A stretch of 64,000 nucleotides of DNA from Leptolyngbya sp. SIOISBB (GCA_010671905.1 JAAHII010000001.1:6596026-6660025), one strand, 5' to 3'. Counted from the stretch's first letter, positions 27,815 to 37,400 are shown. Program-made: numbers and translations. The notes: generated by a model not told the origin, from the letters alone.

Positions 27815-28978
27815 GTGCCCCAAGTTCACTCCCTCTTAGATGCAGCTCGACTGCTACACAACCTCCAGCGAGTCAACGAAATTGCCCAGACCTTGAGCGG
27901 TAATCTCGAAGCTGATGAGATTGCCGGCCAAGTCACCAATGCGTTGGTCGACCGATTTGGTTGCGCTTTTGCGCGCATTTGGCTGGTGGAAGCGGATCAG
28001 GCCTTCCTCCGGTTAGTGGCTTCTTCGGGGTTATATACCCATCTCAATGGGTCGTTTGCCCGCGTCCCCATGGGGGCGTTCAAAGTGGGCAAGATTGCGC
28101 AAAACCGGGTGCCGTTTCTCAGCAATCGGTTGCCCGACGAAACCTGGGTCAAAGATCGACAGTGGGCCTTGGAGAAGGATATTCAAGGGTTTGCCGGTTA
28201 TCCTCTGATGGCGGGCGATCGCGTGCTGGGGGTACTCGCCACCTTTAGTCACCAGGCCTTTGATCCAGAATTTTTGGAAGTGTTGCAGGTGCTGTGCATG
28301 ACCCTGACGGTCGCCCTCGACGCCGCTCGTCAGCATCAGGCGAGCCCAGTAGCCGCTAATAGCCACAGTTCTCGCGGGCTTTCCCTATCCGATCAGATGG
28401 CGAGAATTCTCGGCGACACCCAGTTCACCCTGGTGGGTACAGAACCGGCATTACCCACGTCTTTAACCTATCTATTTTTACGGGCTACCGAAGCGCTCGA
28501 AGGGTTGGACTGTAGCTACTGTCGCTTGAGCTATGCGGCGGACAAGGTGATGTTGGAAGCGATCGCGACCGTGCCCCGCCCAACCGCAGATGATGCTAAC
28601 GCCAATGGTCGCCACTCACCTTGCGACGAAATCACCCAGATCAACACCCACTTTTCTGAACTCAATGCTTTAGCCCAGCAATTGGGGGGGGCGCTGGCGA
28701 CTCAACTGGTAATGGGGGGGCAAGCGTGCCAACTCGTTTTAGAAATGTCGCATCAACAAAACCCTCGCGCCGCAACTACTGCACAGTCAGTGTTATCGAG
28801 TCGCGAGCAGCAGATTATGCAGCTGCTCGCAGAGGGCAAGCGCGATCGCAACATTGCCGAAGAACTCTTTATTAGTGAAAGCACCGTCAAGTTTCACATC
28901 AACAACAGCCTGACTAAATTGGAAGCCAAGAACCGTTATCAAGGGGTCTATCGTGCCGCCATTCGCGGTTGGATTTAG
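27815..28978 (+). CDS. GAF-domain LuxR-type transcriptional regulator
   Basis: A 387-residue regulator starting at GTG 27815. An N-terminal GAF domain (about residues 15-170; VNALVDRF-like core and GYPLMAGDRVLGVLATFS) could bind a small ligand or chromophore, though no bilin-binding Cys is evident at the expected place. The C-terminus is a LuxR/FixJ helix-turn-helix (LSSREQQIMQLLAEGKRDRNI, then ISESTVKFHINNSLTKL). There is no receiver domain. It is a separate gene from the upstream sensor operon, about 560 bases away; a functional link is only a guess. Confidence 0.88.
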   Translation: MPQVHSLLDAARLLHNLQRVNEIAQTLSGNLEADEIAGQVTNALVDRFGCAFARIWLVEADQAFLRLVASSGLYTHLNGSFARVPMGAFKVGKIAQNRVPFLSNRLPDETWVKDRQWALEKDIQGFAGYPLMAGDRVLGVLATFSHQAFDPEFLEVLQVLCMTLTVALDAARQHQASPVAANSHSSRGLSLSDQMARILGDTQFTLVGTEPALPTSLTYLFLRATEALEGLDCSYCRLSYAADKVMLEAIATVPRPTADDANANGRHSPCDEITQINTHFSELNALAQQLGGALATQLVMGGQACQLVLEMSHQQNPRAATTAQSVLSSREQQIMQLLAEGKRDRNIAEELFISESTVKFHINNSLTKLEAKNRYQGVYRAAIRGWI

Positions 28979-29043
28979 AGACGGCAGAAGTTCGCGGCTA
29001 TTGCACGTGAAGTTCTTGTCAAGACAGTTCTGTGGCAGCTCTA

Positions 29044-29143
29044 TACCAGTTCTCCAGAATAGGGCTACAGGTCGTAGTGGAGGGTTATGGGGACAAGGGG
29101 GGGAAGGGGAAAGGATGTGTAGCTAGATTTTAGAGAATCGGTA
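29044..29143. repeat. MITE-like element, family G
   Basis: About 100 bp with terminal inverted repeats: TACCAGTTCTCCAGAATAGG on the left pairs, with a few mismatches, with the sequence ending TTTTAGAGAATCGGTA on the right. The interior is purine-rich (GGGACAAGGGGGGGAAGGGG). Only one copy is seen here, so the family status rests on its structure. Confidence 0.5.
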
Positions 29144-29188
29144 TTAATCGTTGAGGCTACCAACCCTTAATCTGCTCCAGACGGCTGA

Positions 29189-30362
29189 GGGGAGCAGGTC
29201 ACCTTCTACAGAGAAAAATACTGCTGAGGTGAGAGTGCCCCGTTTAAGTAGGCACAGCGATGGGCAAGGACTTGAGGGACGCGCTCAGCGTTCCAAGAAG
29301 CCCCTGATATCTTAGTGCGTTGGTTAATCTGCTTGACCAACGATTCGACATCCCCTGAGCCAATCGACCCTCCTTCTTCTTGGTAGTAACGATAATTGGG
29401 GATGCGGTCACGATGCCGCTCTAGATAGCCACAGAAACGATGTGTCGCTGCCGACTCGCTCCTCTCAAACGCATTCATAGCAGCGTCTCTTGTCCCTGCC
29501 AGAGAAAGCTGCGAGCGGTTTCTAACGCTTCCGTAGTGGCCGGGACTTGATGCAAATTTTCCATCAGATAAAACCAATCGAGGATTTCATGCCGTTGGAT
29601 GTCGCATCCAATTTGGGCATAGACACCCCAAATCCCATCGTGACCATCCCCTAAACAGTCCACCATCGGCGCTAGCGGGGAGGCCATTGGCCCACTCAAT
29701 GAGACTCTCGTTGTCTTTAAGCCAAGCCATCCCTTGAGGTAATTCCGCCCAATTCAGAGCTTTATACTCGCGCCACTCAGTGGCTTCACCGAGCGGCGTT
29801 CGCAGGCGAATCATGCCGCCATCTAGACTCATTTGCTCGACGGGCACCTCACTGGTGGGGACCTCAAAGACATGCCGCTCCTCTAAGCGTTGCTGCGTTT
29901 TGGCACTCACCCGTCGTCCGGTTTGAACCTCAACTTCCGTGGCCGCTTGGGCATAAGAGACAATGGCACTTTGGCGCAGACAGCAGAGTTCCAAGTAAGG
30001 GCTGATCTGCTGCCGGGGGCGGACACCAAGCTGTTTAGCCTGTTCGCTGCTCAGCGATAGCGGACCCAGAATGCTCTCTAGTTGACGGGGGTATCCTTCG
30101 TCCGTGCCGGTGACGGTTTGGCAAAAAACTCCCCAATAACCGGTGTGATATGGTCTTGCACTTGAGAGCGTACCGTGGATTCGATGGCTCCCAAATTCCC
30201 CATCGGCTGGTTTTGCTCGCAGGCCTCCTGGTACAGCAGTTCTGCGATGCGTTGACTGCACTGTAAGAGTTCTTGGCGTTCCGCTGGAGTCATGAGGGCA
30301 CCCATCAACCTATCGCTACAGACTCACTCTAATTTTTCTCTCAAGAAAGTGACCTGCTCCCC
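29189..30362 (-). mobile_element. Decayed insertion sequence, ISKra4-like
   Basis: A 1.17-kb element bounded by inverted repeats GGGGAGCAGGTCACCTTCT (29189-29207) and its inverse (30344-30362, one mismatch). The flanks read GGCTGAGG on both sides (29183-29190 and 30363-30370, two bases shared with the repeat on the left), a likely target duplication. The single transposase gene inside is broken by several frameshifts, so it cannot move by itself. Confidence 0.8.
29206..30308 (-). pseudogene. ISKra4-family transposase, multiply frameshifted
   Basis: Four frame fragments in order make one transposase of about 360 residues. They run from MTPAERQELLQCSQRIAELL through ISPYLELCCLRQSAIVSYAQ, then the region MSLDGGMIRLRTPLGEATEW with a catalytic-type Asp, then CLGDGHDGIWGVYAQIGCDI with a second Asp, to the end with GSIGSGDVESLVKQINQRTK and the family tail VLAHRCAYLNGAL. 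The D-D-E signature residues can be traced, but at least three frame changes separate the parts. It is a real pseudogene, because the shifts are of different phases. Confidence 0.85.
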
Positions 30363-30686
30363 GGCTGAGGCCCACAACTCGGCTTTAGTGGCTTGAGTAA
30401 ATTTTGCGAGGTGCGTGGGGAAGTCGAGTTCCCCACAACGGGGGTTTGGGGGCCTGCCCCCAAAGGCTTGTGAAACCAACCCGATAAATGTCCTAATCAA
30501 CTTCTCTACGGCAATAACAACAAAGTTGAGATATCGTCGGCTGCGTTATTACCGGTCTGTCCCTTGTCGCCACTAGCTACTGCATAGGGTCGGGCCAAAA
30601 AGGCGGCCGCGAGATCGTTGTCCCTACCCCTGACAAAAGTTCTTTACGGTGATATCGATGCCACGCTAATAACCTTCTTTGGCACC
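30363..30686. other. Intergenic region with GC-rich hairpin repeat
   Basis: Between the IS element and the PEP-CTERM gene. At about 30418-30466 there are small palindromes (GGGGAAGTCGAGTTCCCC and GGGGGCCTGCCCCC followed by AAAGGC), a common type of dispersed repeat. No gene is seen. Confidence 0.45.
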
Positions 30687-30721
30687 CAAAAGCCCCTCCA
30701 CAAAAAAGCAGTGAAGGGGCT
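30687..30721 (-). terminator. Rho-independent terminator of the PEP-CTERM gene
   Basis: On the minus strand a stem AGCCCCT ... AGGGGCT with a short inner extension is followed by TTTT. It lies 33 bases after the stop codon of the PEP-CTERM gene, in the right place and orientation. Confidence 0.7.
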
Positions 30722-30753
30722 CTATGCCATCACGTTATGAATTGTTCAACGGA

Positions 30754-31398
30754 TTAAGCCATCGCCTTTTTCTTCAGCGTACTCCCTGCTGCCACCGCTC
30801 CCAGAGTTAACAATCCCAGAATTGACATGGGCTCCGGAACAGCCTGTGGTCCATAGGAGAAGTCATCTACGGAAAGATTGTCCGGACTGTTACCAGTGTT
30901 TCTTATCACCTCAAACTCTGAGAACATCGCATCACCGATCAAACCAAACGGCCCACTACGCTGCCGACCAGTAGCAGGCAACTGTGACCAGAGATTGATG
31001 GTTTGTAACATTCCAGTGCCGTCAAAGTCGCCAACAATATCAACTTGTGGTCCCACTCGCTCGTTACCTAGCAAAGTGCCCCAGTCAGCAAAGAAACCCT
31101 GAATCGGATTGTCGAAGGTAAATTTGACTGATTCTCTTCCGGCAGGAGTAGCATCAACTTTTACGAAACCACCTTGTAGATCGTTGTCTTCGCCGGTGAT
31201 TGTAAAGTCACCGAAATCGATCATCGTTTGGTTAATGCTGTTACCGTCAAAGACTTCAGTTTCAAAACTACCGATCGCGGCTTCCCATGCGGCGCGATCG
31301 GTGTAGCCAGTAAACGCACTCGCCGGTAAAACCTGAGAAATCGTCGCCGCCGCAGTTAGCCCAAATAACAGAGAGGCTCTAGTTAATGAGATGTTCAT
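30754..31398 (-). CDS. PEP-CTERM sorting-domain exported protein
   Basis: A 214-residue secreted protein. The N-terminal signal peptide is MNISLTRASLLFGLTAAATI with cleavage after PASA. The C-terminus has the PEP-CTERM pattern: VPEPMSILGLLTLGAVAAGS followed by basic TLKKKAMA, which directs sorting and probable removal by exosortase. The part between is an unassigned beta-rich domain (FEVIRNTGNSPDNLSVDDFSYG near the end), typical of extracellular proteins in this class. It is monocistronic with its own terminator. The function is not known. Confidence 0.88.
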   Translation of the reverse strand: MNISLTRASLLFGLTAAATISQVLPASAFTGYTDRAAWEAAIGSFETEVFDGNSINQTMIDFGDFTITGEDNDLQGGFVKVDATPAGRESVKFTFDNPIQGFFADWGTLLGNERVGPQVDIVGDFDGTGMLQTINLWSQLPATGRQRSGPFGLIGDAMFSEFEVIRNTGNSPDNLSVDDFSYGPQAVPEPMSILGLLTLGAVAAGSTLKKKAMA

Positions 31399-31858
31399 AA
31401 TTCACCAAGGTCGTATTATTTTGTGCCTTATCCACTCACTGAGTTAGGCAACAGGCACCTTAAAGTAGTTCAAGATATACGCGAATGTGACTAACAATAC
31501 CTATCTTGAACTAAGGGCTCAAGAGTCCACGGGTCTTCTTTACTAATACTTCATGAGGTTTTTGCAAATTCACCCTCAAAATACTGAGGCGGTTTGATTG
31601 TGTCACTTTACACAGGAATTTCTTTGTTGCCGGGAATGCTGGTACTGCTTCATCAACGGCAGTAATTCTGAAGTGACTGCCAAAATCAGGATTTGATGAG
31701 TACCGCTCATCATCCCTGACTCGAAACGATGTTGTTGGGGTATGTGGGACATTGCAAAATTAGAATCGCATCAGCTCAGGGCGAAGCCAAAAGCTCGTGG
31801 GCAGAAGCCGTTAGAGCTTTTGATATGCTCACCCCTTCATGGTGACCACGATGCATTG
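31399..31858. other. Intergenic region, nothing recognised
   Basis: About 460 AT-rich bases upstream of the PEP-CTERM gene and downstream of the flavoenzyme gene. They must contain the PEP-CTERM promoter. No repeat, RNA gene or clear operator is visible. Confidence 0.35.
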
Positions 31859-33160
31859 CTATGAGCCTAAAGCCATATCGTTAATGGCTTCTAGCAGTGG
31901 CGATCGCTCTAACAGAGACAGGGTTGATTGGGCTTGTCGCTCGGCCAGCAGGATGCGATCAGCCAGGTGTTCGGCATCGCGGGCGATCCCTGAGAATCGG
32001 CCTGAACCCCAGGTATAGAGCCAAGGTAAACCGAGAAAGTACAGCCCGCGGATCGGGGTCACGCCGCGATCGTGACCGGGATAGCCCGTGCCATCAAAAA
32101 CGGGTATTTTCACCCAGCTAAAGTCCATGTGATACCCAATCGACCAAATCACGGTCTTGATATTGGCAGCAATATAGTCCAAAGAGAGGGGCTCCTCAGT
32201 CGGTTGCCACACTGGCTGGTAGGGGGCTTCTGTCGGCGCGTCAATTTGGTGCGTCTCAATGTAGCGATCGATAGTGGTTTTAATACTTTCTGCCACCACA
32301 TCGGCCTGATCTAAATTTTCAGCGAGGGTGCCATCAAACGTCAGTTGAGTGTCCTGAATGTCGGTCAAGCGACCATAGAGCTGCATGCCCTCCAGGGCAA
32401 AATGCCGCAGGTCAATTTCTCGGCCACCGCCCCGCCCCGTGACGTAGTGGTTGGTTTTATGGCGCACCTTTTCCTTCTGGGGATGCTTGTCAATGGGGAT
32501 GTTGTAGTAGTCCATCTGCTCTAGCCAATCCACCACGTCTTTGCCCCGATAGCGCCGGGGTGAACGAGGAGCGCCCCCAACGCATAGATGCACTTTTCGT
32601 CCCGCCAAGTGCAAATCTTCGGCAATCTGGCAGCCCGACTGCCCGGTGCCCACCACCAAAATTTCGCCCTCCGGTAGCGATTGAGGATTCTTGTACTCCG
32701 ATGAATGGAGCTGGGCGATCGCATCCGGTAGGCGCATTGCTAGTGGTGGAATCTTGGGTTTGTGGTATCCCCCGGTCGCTACCACCACTTGATCAGCGAG
32801 GTATTCGCCATCCGAGGTCAGCACTTGAAACTGATTTTGGTTAGCTTGACGCACACTCTGAACCGTCACCCCTTCTTTGACCGGCGGCTGAAAGCTCTGA
32901 GCGTAGGCCTCGATATAATCGACAATTTGGTCCCGTGCCATAAAGCCATCTGGCACCTCCCCTGGATAGGAAAAACCCGGTAGTTGACACTGCCAATTTG
33001 GTGTGACCAGGCAAAAGGAATCCCAACGCTGATGCCGCCAGGCATGACCAATCTGATTTTTCTCCAACACCACATGATCAATTTCTCGCTGTTTCAGACC
33101 ATAGCTGAGGGATAAACCGGCTTGCCCACCGCCCACAATAACGACGCTGTGATGATTCAT
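31859..33160 (-). CDS. MSMEG_0569-family flavin-dependent oxidoreductase (Nit1 cluster)
   Basis: A 433-residue flavin monooxygenase-like enzyme. The FAD motif GGGQAGLSLSYGLKQ is at residues 10-24, and the NAD(P)H motif VVGTGQSGCQIAEDLHLAG lies near 166-184. The segment QRWDSFCLVTPNWQCQLPGF is typical of the CzcO/MSMEG_0569 group. Genes of this type occur with nitrilase clusters in many bacteria. Here it is divergent from the rest of the cluster and separated from it by a 735-base control region. The exact substrate is unknown; oxidation of a nitrogen-containing metabolite would fit its partners. Confidence 0.88.
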   Translation of the reverse strand: MNHHSVVIVGGGQAGLSLSYGLKQREIDHVVLEKNQIGHAWRHQRWDSFCLVTPNWQCQLPGFSYPGEVPDGFMARDQIVDYIEAYAQSFQPPVKEGVTVQSVRQANQNQFQVLTSDGEYLADQVVVATGGYHKPKIPPLAMRLPDAIAQLHSSEYKNPQSLPEGEILVVGTGQSGCQIAEDLHLAGRKVHLCVGGAPRSPRRYRGKDVVDWLEQMDYYNIPIDKHPQKEKVRHKTNHYVTGRGGGREIDLRHFALEGMQLYGRLTDIQDTQLTFDGTLAENLDQADVVAESIKTTIDRYIETHQIDAPTEAPYQPVWQPTEEPLSLDYIAANIKTVIWSIGYHMDFSWVKIPVFDGTGYPGHDRGVTPIRGLYFLGLPWLYTWGSGRFSGIARDAEHLADRILLAERQAQSTLSLLERSPLLEAINDMALGS

Positions 33161-33895
33161 GACTGCTGTCGCCTCGACTCATTTCATTACTTTTAATAAT
33201 TGCAACTTAGGAGCTGTAAGCTGAGAAACTTGTAGCCTTCGACACAGAAACCAAAAGACTAGTCTTACTGTCAGGATTAAGAGTGGACTATTTAAGGAAT
33301 CCTCTTTTTGCCCTATCAAGATCCACAGCTAAAGCGTCAAATTTTCTGGAGAGTAAACGTGATTTAAAACGGCTATCTGTCATCAGTCATATTCACACCC
33401 AGGCTTAAAATGAAGGGGTCAGCTCTCAAGGTTTGAGGCTTTTTGGCATCCAGCTTTTCTATGTTAAGGCTAAAAATAAATGGTTTTATGTCAATAGTAA
33501 GTGTTTTTGCCTGGAAAATGGAATAGCTTAGCTTGAAATATCTCGACCATATAAGCCCCTTTACAGAAAGATTTCTGCTCCACCTTCTGGCCTGCTTTCA
33601 CCTTCTAATGGCCATGATTTAGCGATCCGTCACTCCCTGTCACTTTCGACAGGTAAGTTAATCCAATCGGGCCTATTTTTTCCAAAAAGGAGGATACCTC
33701 CTATCGATAAAAATAGAAGCCAGTATTTTGTCGCAAAAAGATACAAGATGAGGATTTCTGGCCTTCTAAGGTGTGGAGAAGTTTCGGTTCAATCTAGTGA
33801 CATAAACCGAGTGTTCTGAGGCGACGAAACGATTTTGCCGACACTTATTGGTCGGCTCCAAGTCTTGACTCAATTTTTAGAGGAGTACGGTTTCC
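33161..33895. promoter_or_regulatory. Divergent control region of the Nit1 cluster
   Basis: A 735-base AT-rich region between the divergent flavoenzyme gene and the nitrilase operon; both promoters should be here. A perfect small palindrome GGAGG-ATA-CCTCC is at 33689-33701. I looked for the NtcA consensus GTA-N8-TAC and found only a near match (GTA-N8-CAC near 33232). A ribosome site (AGAGGAG) lies 9-15 bases before the ATG at 33896. No reading frame is convincing. Confidence 0.5.
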
Positions 33896-34378
33896 ATGCC
33901 TGAAGTAACCACCCCTGCCCATCAAGCAGGTGACTTTTTTGTTGACTACGAAGAGAAAGTTTTTGAAGATGTCCAGGCCCAGCCGGGTGAAAAAGCCTTA
34001 GTGGCTTTTCATACGGTTGCCTTTGAAGGGTCGATTGGCTTAGTGAACTTGCTGCAGGCCACCCGACTCATTCGGAAGGGATTTGACACGTCGGTTTTGC
34101 TGTACGGACCTGGGGTTACCTTGGGGGTACAGCGGGGCTTCCCCAAAATTGGCGATGAAGCGTTTCCCGGTCACCTGGCCATGAATAATCAACTGGTTAA
34201 GGTGATGGAAGAGGGCGGTAAGGTTTACGCCTGTCGTTTTGCCTTACAGGCCCTGTATGGTCACGGCGAGCCTTCTTTGATTCCCGGCATTACGCCCATT
34301 AATCCCCTCGACGTGCTAGATATCATCTTGCTGCATCGTCGCGATAACGCGTTCGTGCTGGATACTTGGACGATGTAG
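33896..34378 (+). CDS. MSMEG_0572/sll0783-family nitrogen-starvation response protein
   Basis: A 160-residue cytoplasmic protein of the MSMEG_0572 family, the first gene of the nitrilase operon, as is usual for this cluster. The sequence has a DsrE-like look ([20 protein letters not shown] and [17 protein letters not shown]). Biochemical activity is not established. In Synechocystis the equivalent gene (sll0783) responds strongly to nitrogen starvation and affects polyhydroxybutyrate formation. Start ATG 33896 has a strong upstream AGAGGAG. Confidence 0.9.
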   Translation: MPEVTTPAHQAGDFFVDYEEKVFEDVQAQPGEKALVAFHTVAFEGSIGLVNLLQATRLIRKGFDTSVLLYGPGVTLGVQRGFPKIGDEAFPGHLAMNNQLVKVMEEGGKVYACRFALQALYGHGEPSLIPGITPINPLDVLDIILLHRRDNAFVLDTWTM

Positions 34379-34441
34379 TGGCGAACCTGTTGTCAGGATC
34401 GTGTTCCCTGTAGATGTTGTTGTTTGCGGAACCTATTTTCT

Positions 34442-35473
34442 ATGGACTATGCAAAAACTGTTCGCGCCGCTGCCGTGCAGATCAGTCCGGTGCTTTATAG
34501 CAAGGATGGCACCACGGAAAAGGTTTTAGCCGCGATCGCGAACGCCGCGAAGGCAGGGGTTGAGCTGATCGTCTTTCCCGAGACGTTTGTGCCTTATTAC
34601 CCCTACTTCTCCTTTGTGACTCCGCCAGTTTTGATGGGCTCAGCCCATATGAAACTGTACGAAGAAGCTGTAGTGGTACCGGGGCCGGTCGTGGATGCGA
34701 TCGCCCGGGCTGCTCGCTCTTACAGTATGGTGATCGTGCTGGGGGTCAACGAGCGGGATGGCGGCTCCCTCTATAACACCCAGCTGATTTTCGATGCGGA
34801 TGGTAGCCTCCTGCTCAAACGTCGCAAGATCACCCCGACTTACCACGAACGCATGGTGTGGGGGCAAGGCGATGGGGCCGGCCTCAAGGTGTTGGATACG
34901 GCAGTGGGTCGCTTGGGTGCTCTTGCCTGCTGGGAGCATTACAACCCCCTGGCGCGGTTTTCGCTGATGGTGCAGCACGAGCAAATTCACTGTGGCCAGT
35001 TCCCCGGATCCATGGTGGGCCAGATTTTTGGTGACCAGATGGAGGTGACCATGCGGCACCACGCTCTAGAGTCGGGATGCTTTGTGGTGAATGCCACGGG
35101 CTGGCTGACCGATGAGCAAAAGCAGCAGATTACCCCGGATGAAAAACTGCATCGAGTGCTCAGTGGCGGTTGCTATACCGCGATCATCAGTCCCGAGGGG
35201 GTGCCGCTCAGCGAGCCGATTACGGCGGGCGAGGGCATGGCGATCGCGGATCTAGATTTCTCGCTCATTACCAAGCGCAAGCGGATGATGGATTCGGTGG
35301 GCCACTATGCGCGTCCCGACCTCCTCAAATTACAGATAAACTCGGAGGCTCAATCATTACTGGTATCCTCCCCATCAACTGGGAATGCGTTCAATAGCAT
35401 GGCTGCTGACGGGAGCGACGCGGGTATGGCGATCGCGCCCTCTGAAGTACCTGACTCCGAAGTCTCGGTCTAG
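34442..35473 (+). CDS. Nitrilase of the Nit1 cluster
   Basis: A C-N hydrolase of 343 residues from ATG 34442 ([20 protein letters not shown]). The catalytic triad is intact: E47 ([13 protein letters not shown]), K129 ([15 protein letters not shown]) and C163 ([13 protein letters not shown]). The arrangement is that of true aliphatic/aromatic nitrilases, which turn nitriles into carboxylic acids and ammonia. In cyanotrophic bacteria the enzyme of this cluster is tied to growth on cyanide. The C-terminus beyond about residue 300 ([20 protein letters not shown]) is low-complexity. A TTG at 34424 would add six residues but lacks support. Confidence 0.92.
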   Translation: MDYAKTVRAAAVQISPVLYSKDGTTEKVLAAIANAAKAGVELIVFPETFVPYYPYFSFVTPPVLMGSAHMKLYEEAVVVPGPVVDAIARAARSYSMVIVLGVNERDGGSLYNTQLIFDADGSLLLKRRKITPTYHERMVWGQGDGAGLKVLDTAVGRLGALACWEHYNPLARFSLMVQHEQIHCGQFPGSMVGQIFGDQMEVTMRHHALESGCFVVNATGWLTDEQKQQITPDEKLHRVLSGGCYTAIISPEGVPLSEPITAGEGMAIADLDFSLITKRKRMMDSVGHYARPDLLKLQINSEAQSLLVSSPSTGNAFNSMAADGSDAGMAIAPSEVPDSEVSV

Positions 35474-35580
35474 GGCCGGTTGGGCAATGGCACAACGGCG
35501 ATGTTGAACCAGTCACCACAGGCAGTTATGCCTTCCCGATGGCCGCCCAGCCTGTGCCTCACGGATCATCAAGGCTTTCA

Positions 35581-35645
35581 GAACCCCGGTTTCTTGATTA
35601 TGACCGGTCTATCATAGATTCTCTCCGACAAAAACCGGGGTTCTT
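35581..35645. repeat. Long inverted repeat (AACCCCGGTTT type)
   Basis: GAACCCCGGTTTCTTG at 35581-35596 faces AAAAACCGGGGTTCTTGG at 35630-35647; the 12-base arms are perfect inverses. This is a common cyanobacterial intergenic repeat. It sits 107 bases after the nitrilase gene and may attenuate readthrough. Confidence 0.55.
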
Positions 35646-35809
35646 GGTGCTATTTTCAGGGCAAGCCGCAGTTGGTTGAGGTCGTTCCAGAGGATCTAAA
35701 AATCCGATTGAGACCCAGTATTTCACTGCTGTATTCTGCACTCTGACTTTTAAACTTTGCTATATCCCTAAAAACTGTTCACTGAAAGCCATCCTTCTGC
35801 CGCCTGTCT

Positions 35810-35921
35810 CTAGTCCTCTATGACACAAGTCGTGATACCCCTACAGAATCCGCTCCCCCCTTGCTCCCCTGGCCCCTTGTCTATCACAAAGGGTACGCAA
35901 ATTTACGCCATTGTGTACTAG
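35810..35921. repeat. MITE-like dispersed element, family A, copy 4 (short form)
   Basis: A 112-bp relative of copy A1: CTAGTCCTCTATGACACAAG at the left and GCAAATTTACGCCATTGTGT then ACTAG at the right, with the hairpin core deleted. It lies between the nitrilase and radical SAM genes and interrupts the otherwise compact operon. Confidence 0.65.
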
Positions 35922-35957
35922 TCCTCTGCCTTTAGCAATATTTCTTGAATCAAATCC

Positions 35958-37046
35958 ATGAAGAAACAGCAGCTCATTACTGAACTCCAGTCTTACGGAT
36001 TACGGCTGGGAAGTGCGTCCGTGGGAGCCAAGGGCCGTCGCGGCGGGGCTGGCCCGTCTGACCACAAAGCCGTGACTGTGGATGGCACGACCGTTATGGT
36101 GCCAATTTACACGGGCACGGCAAGTCAATCGCCTTACACGGCAGAGCTGATCGAGGGCAGTCATCAAGCGACGCTGACCCGCGCCACCAGTGCCGTCGCC
36201 GATATTGAATTTCCCGTGCAGCCCAAGTTCTATGGCCTGACCACTGCCGACGGCACTCCCTATTGGAAAATTGCGCTGCTCCACAGCCACGACGTACTAG
36301 CGACCACGGTGCAACAAACCTGCATGCGCTATCGCGATGAGTCGACTGCTTGCCAGTTTTGCGCCATTGAAAAGTCCCTCGATCAGGGCCGCACGATCGC
36401 TCGCAAAACCCCAGAACAATTGGCCGAGGTGGCGGAAGCCGCTGTGCGTCTGGATGGGGTCAGCCATATGATCATGACCACTGGCACTCCCAACCGCTCT
36501 GATCGGGGGGCAGCTTATCTGGCCGAATGTGCCCAGGCGATTAAGGCACGAGTCAATTTACCCATCCAAGCTCAATGCGAGCCGCCGGACGACTTCATTT
36601 GGTTTGAGCGGATGCAGCAGGCAGGCATTGACAGTTTGGGCATGCATTTGGAAGCCGTAGACCCCGCCATCCGCGCCAAGATTATGCCGGGTAAAGCCGA
36701 AGTGCCCGTTTCGTTCTATTTTGAGGCCTTTGAGGCGGCGGTCAAAGTCTTTGGATGGGCTCAAGTCAGCACTTATCTACTAGCTGGGTTGGGCGACTCC
36801 GCCGAAACCTTAGTAGAAACGGCCACGCGGCTGATTGACCTCGGGGTTTATCCCTTTGTGGTGCCCTTTGTGCCAATCTCCGATACGCCTTTAGCCAACC
36901 ATCCCGCGCCGAGCAGTGAGTTGATGATGACGGTGTATCAGCAAATCGGCGATCGCCTCAAGCAAGCTGGCATGACCACCGACGTCATCAAGGCGGGCTG
37001 TGCTAAATGTGGCGCTTGCTCTGCCCTATCAACCTTTGAAAAATAG
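35958..37046 (+). CDS. Radical SAM protein, MSMEG_0568 family (Nit1 cluster)
   Basis: A 362-residue radical SAM protein. The iron-sulfur cysteines are C122, C132 and C135 (CMRYRDESTACQFCAIE), a CX9CX2C spacing in place of the canonical CX3CX2C, as expected for this family. The following TTGTPNRSDRG segment corresponds to the SAM-binding GGE region. A cysteine-rich tail (AGCAKCGACSALSTFEK) could hold an auxiliary cluster. The reaction is unknown. The gene is part of the conserved nitrilase set. ATG 35958 is the only good start. Confidence 0.9.
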   Translation: MKKQQLITELQSYGLRLGSASVGAKGRRGGAGPSDHKAVTVDGTTVMVPIYTGTASQSPYTAELIEGSHQATLTRATSAVADIEFPVQPKFYGLTTADGTPYWKIALLHSHDVLATTVQQTCMRYRDESTACQFCAIEKSLDQGRTIARKTPEQLAEVAEAAVRLDGVSHMIMTTGTPNRSDRGAAYLAECAQAIKARVNLPIQAQCEPPDDFIWFERMQQAGIDSLGMHLEAVDPAIRAKIMPGKAEVPVSFYFEAFEAAVKVFGWAQVSTYLLAGLGDSAETLVETATRLIDLGVYPFVVPFVPISDTPLANHPAPSSELMMTVYQQIGDRLKQAGMTTDVIKAGCAKCGACSALSTFEK

Positions 37047-37159
37047 CCCATTTCCACTGGCCAAATCGTTCTGACGACGGCCTGTGGATGTTATGCCGTA
37101 TCAGGGTAAGTATTGAGTTTTGCGATTTATGCGATGTGCAACTTCTCTGAAAGGCTTGT

Positions 37160-37275
37160 CAAACCTGCATTTGCCCTCATCCCTCACCCTTCTTCCAACC
37201 TTGGGAGAAGGGGACCGGCAACTCCCCAACTCTCCTCTCCCAGAGTTAGGAGCGGAGAGTTGGAGAGGTGAGGGC
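37160..37275. repeat. Hairpin-rich dispersed repeat related to the family A core
   Basis: GCCCTCATCCCTCACCCTTC, a CTTCTTCCAACCTTGGGAGAAGG-type hairpin, then CTCCTCTCCCAGAGTTAGGAG and a terminal inverse GAGGTGAGGGC. The core resembles the inside of family A, but I do not see its outer ends. It fills the 354-base gap between the radical SAM and GNAT genes. Confidence 0.55.
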
Positions 37276-37400
37276 CACATAGTTGCACAACAGGTGATTA
37301 CTGATGAACCAGAGATGCACAACTCAAAACTAAGACCTTAAAGCGCTTCACTTCCTTACTCGACCGATTGCCGCAATTGTCCTAAAAACGTTCGCCAGCC

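Noticed and set aside
33161-33895. NtcA-binding sites upstream of the Nit1 cluster
   Set aside because: Only a near match to GTA-N8-TAC was found (last triplet CAC). It is too weak to call by eye.
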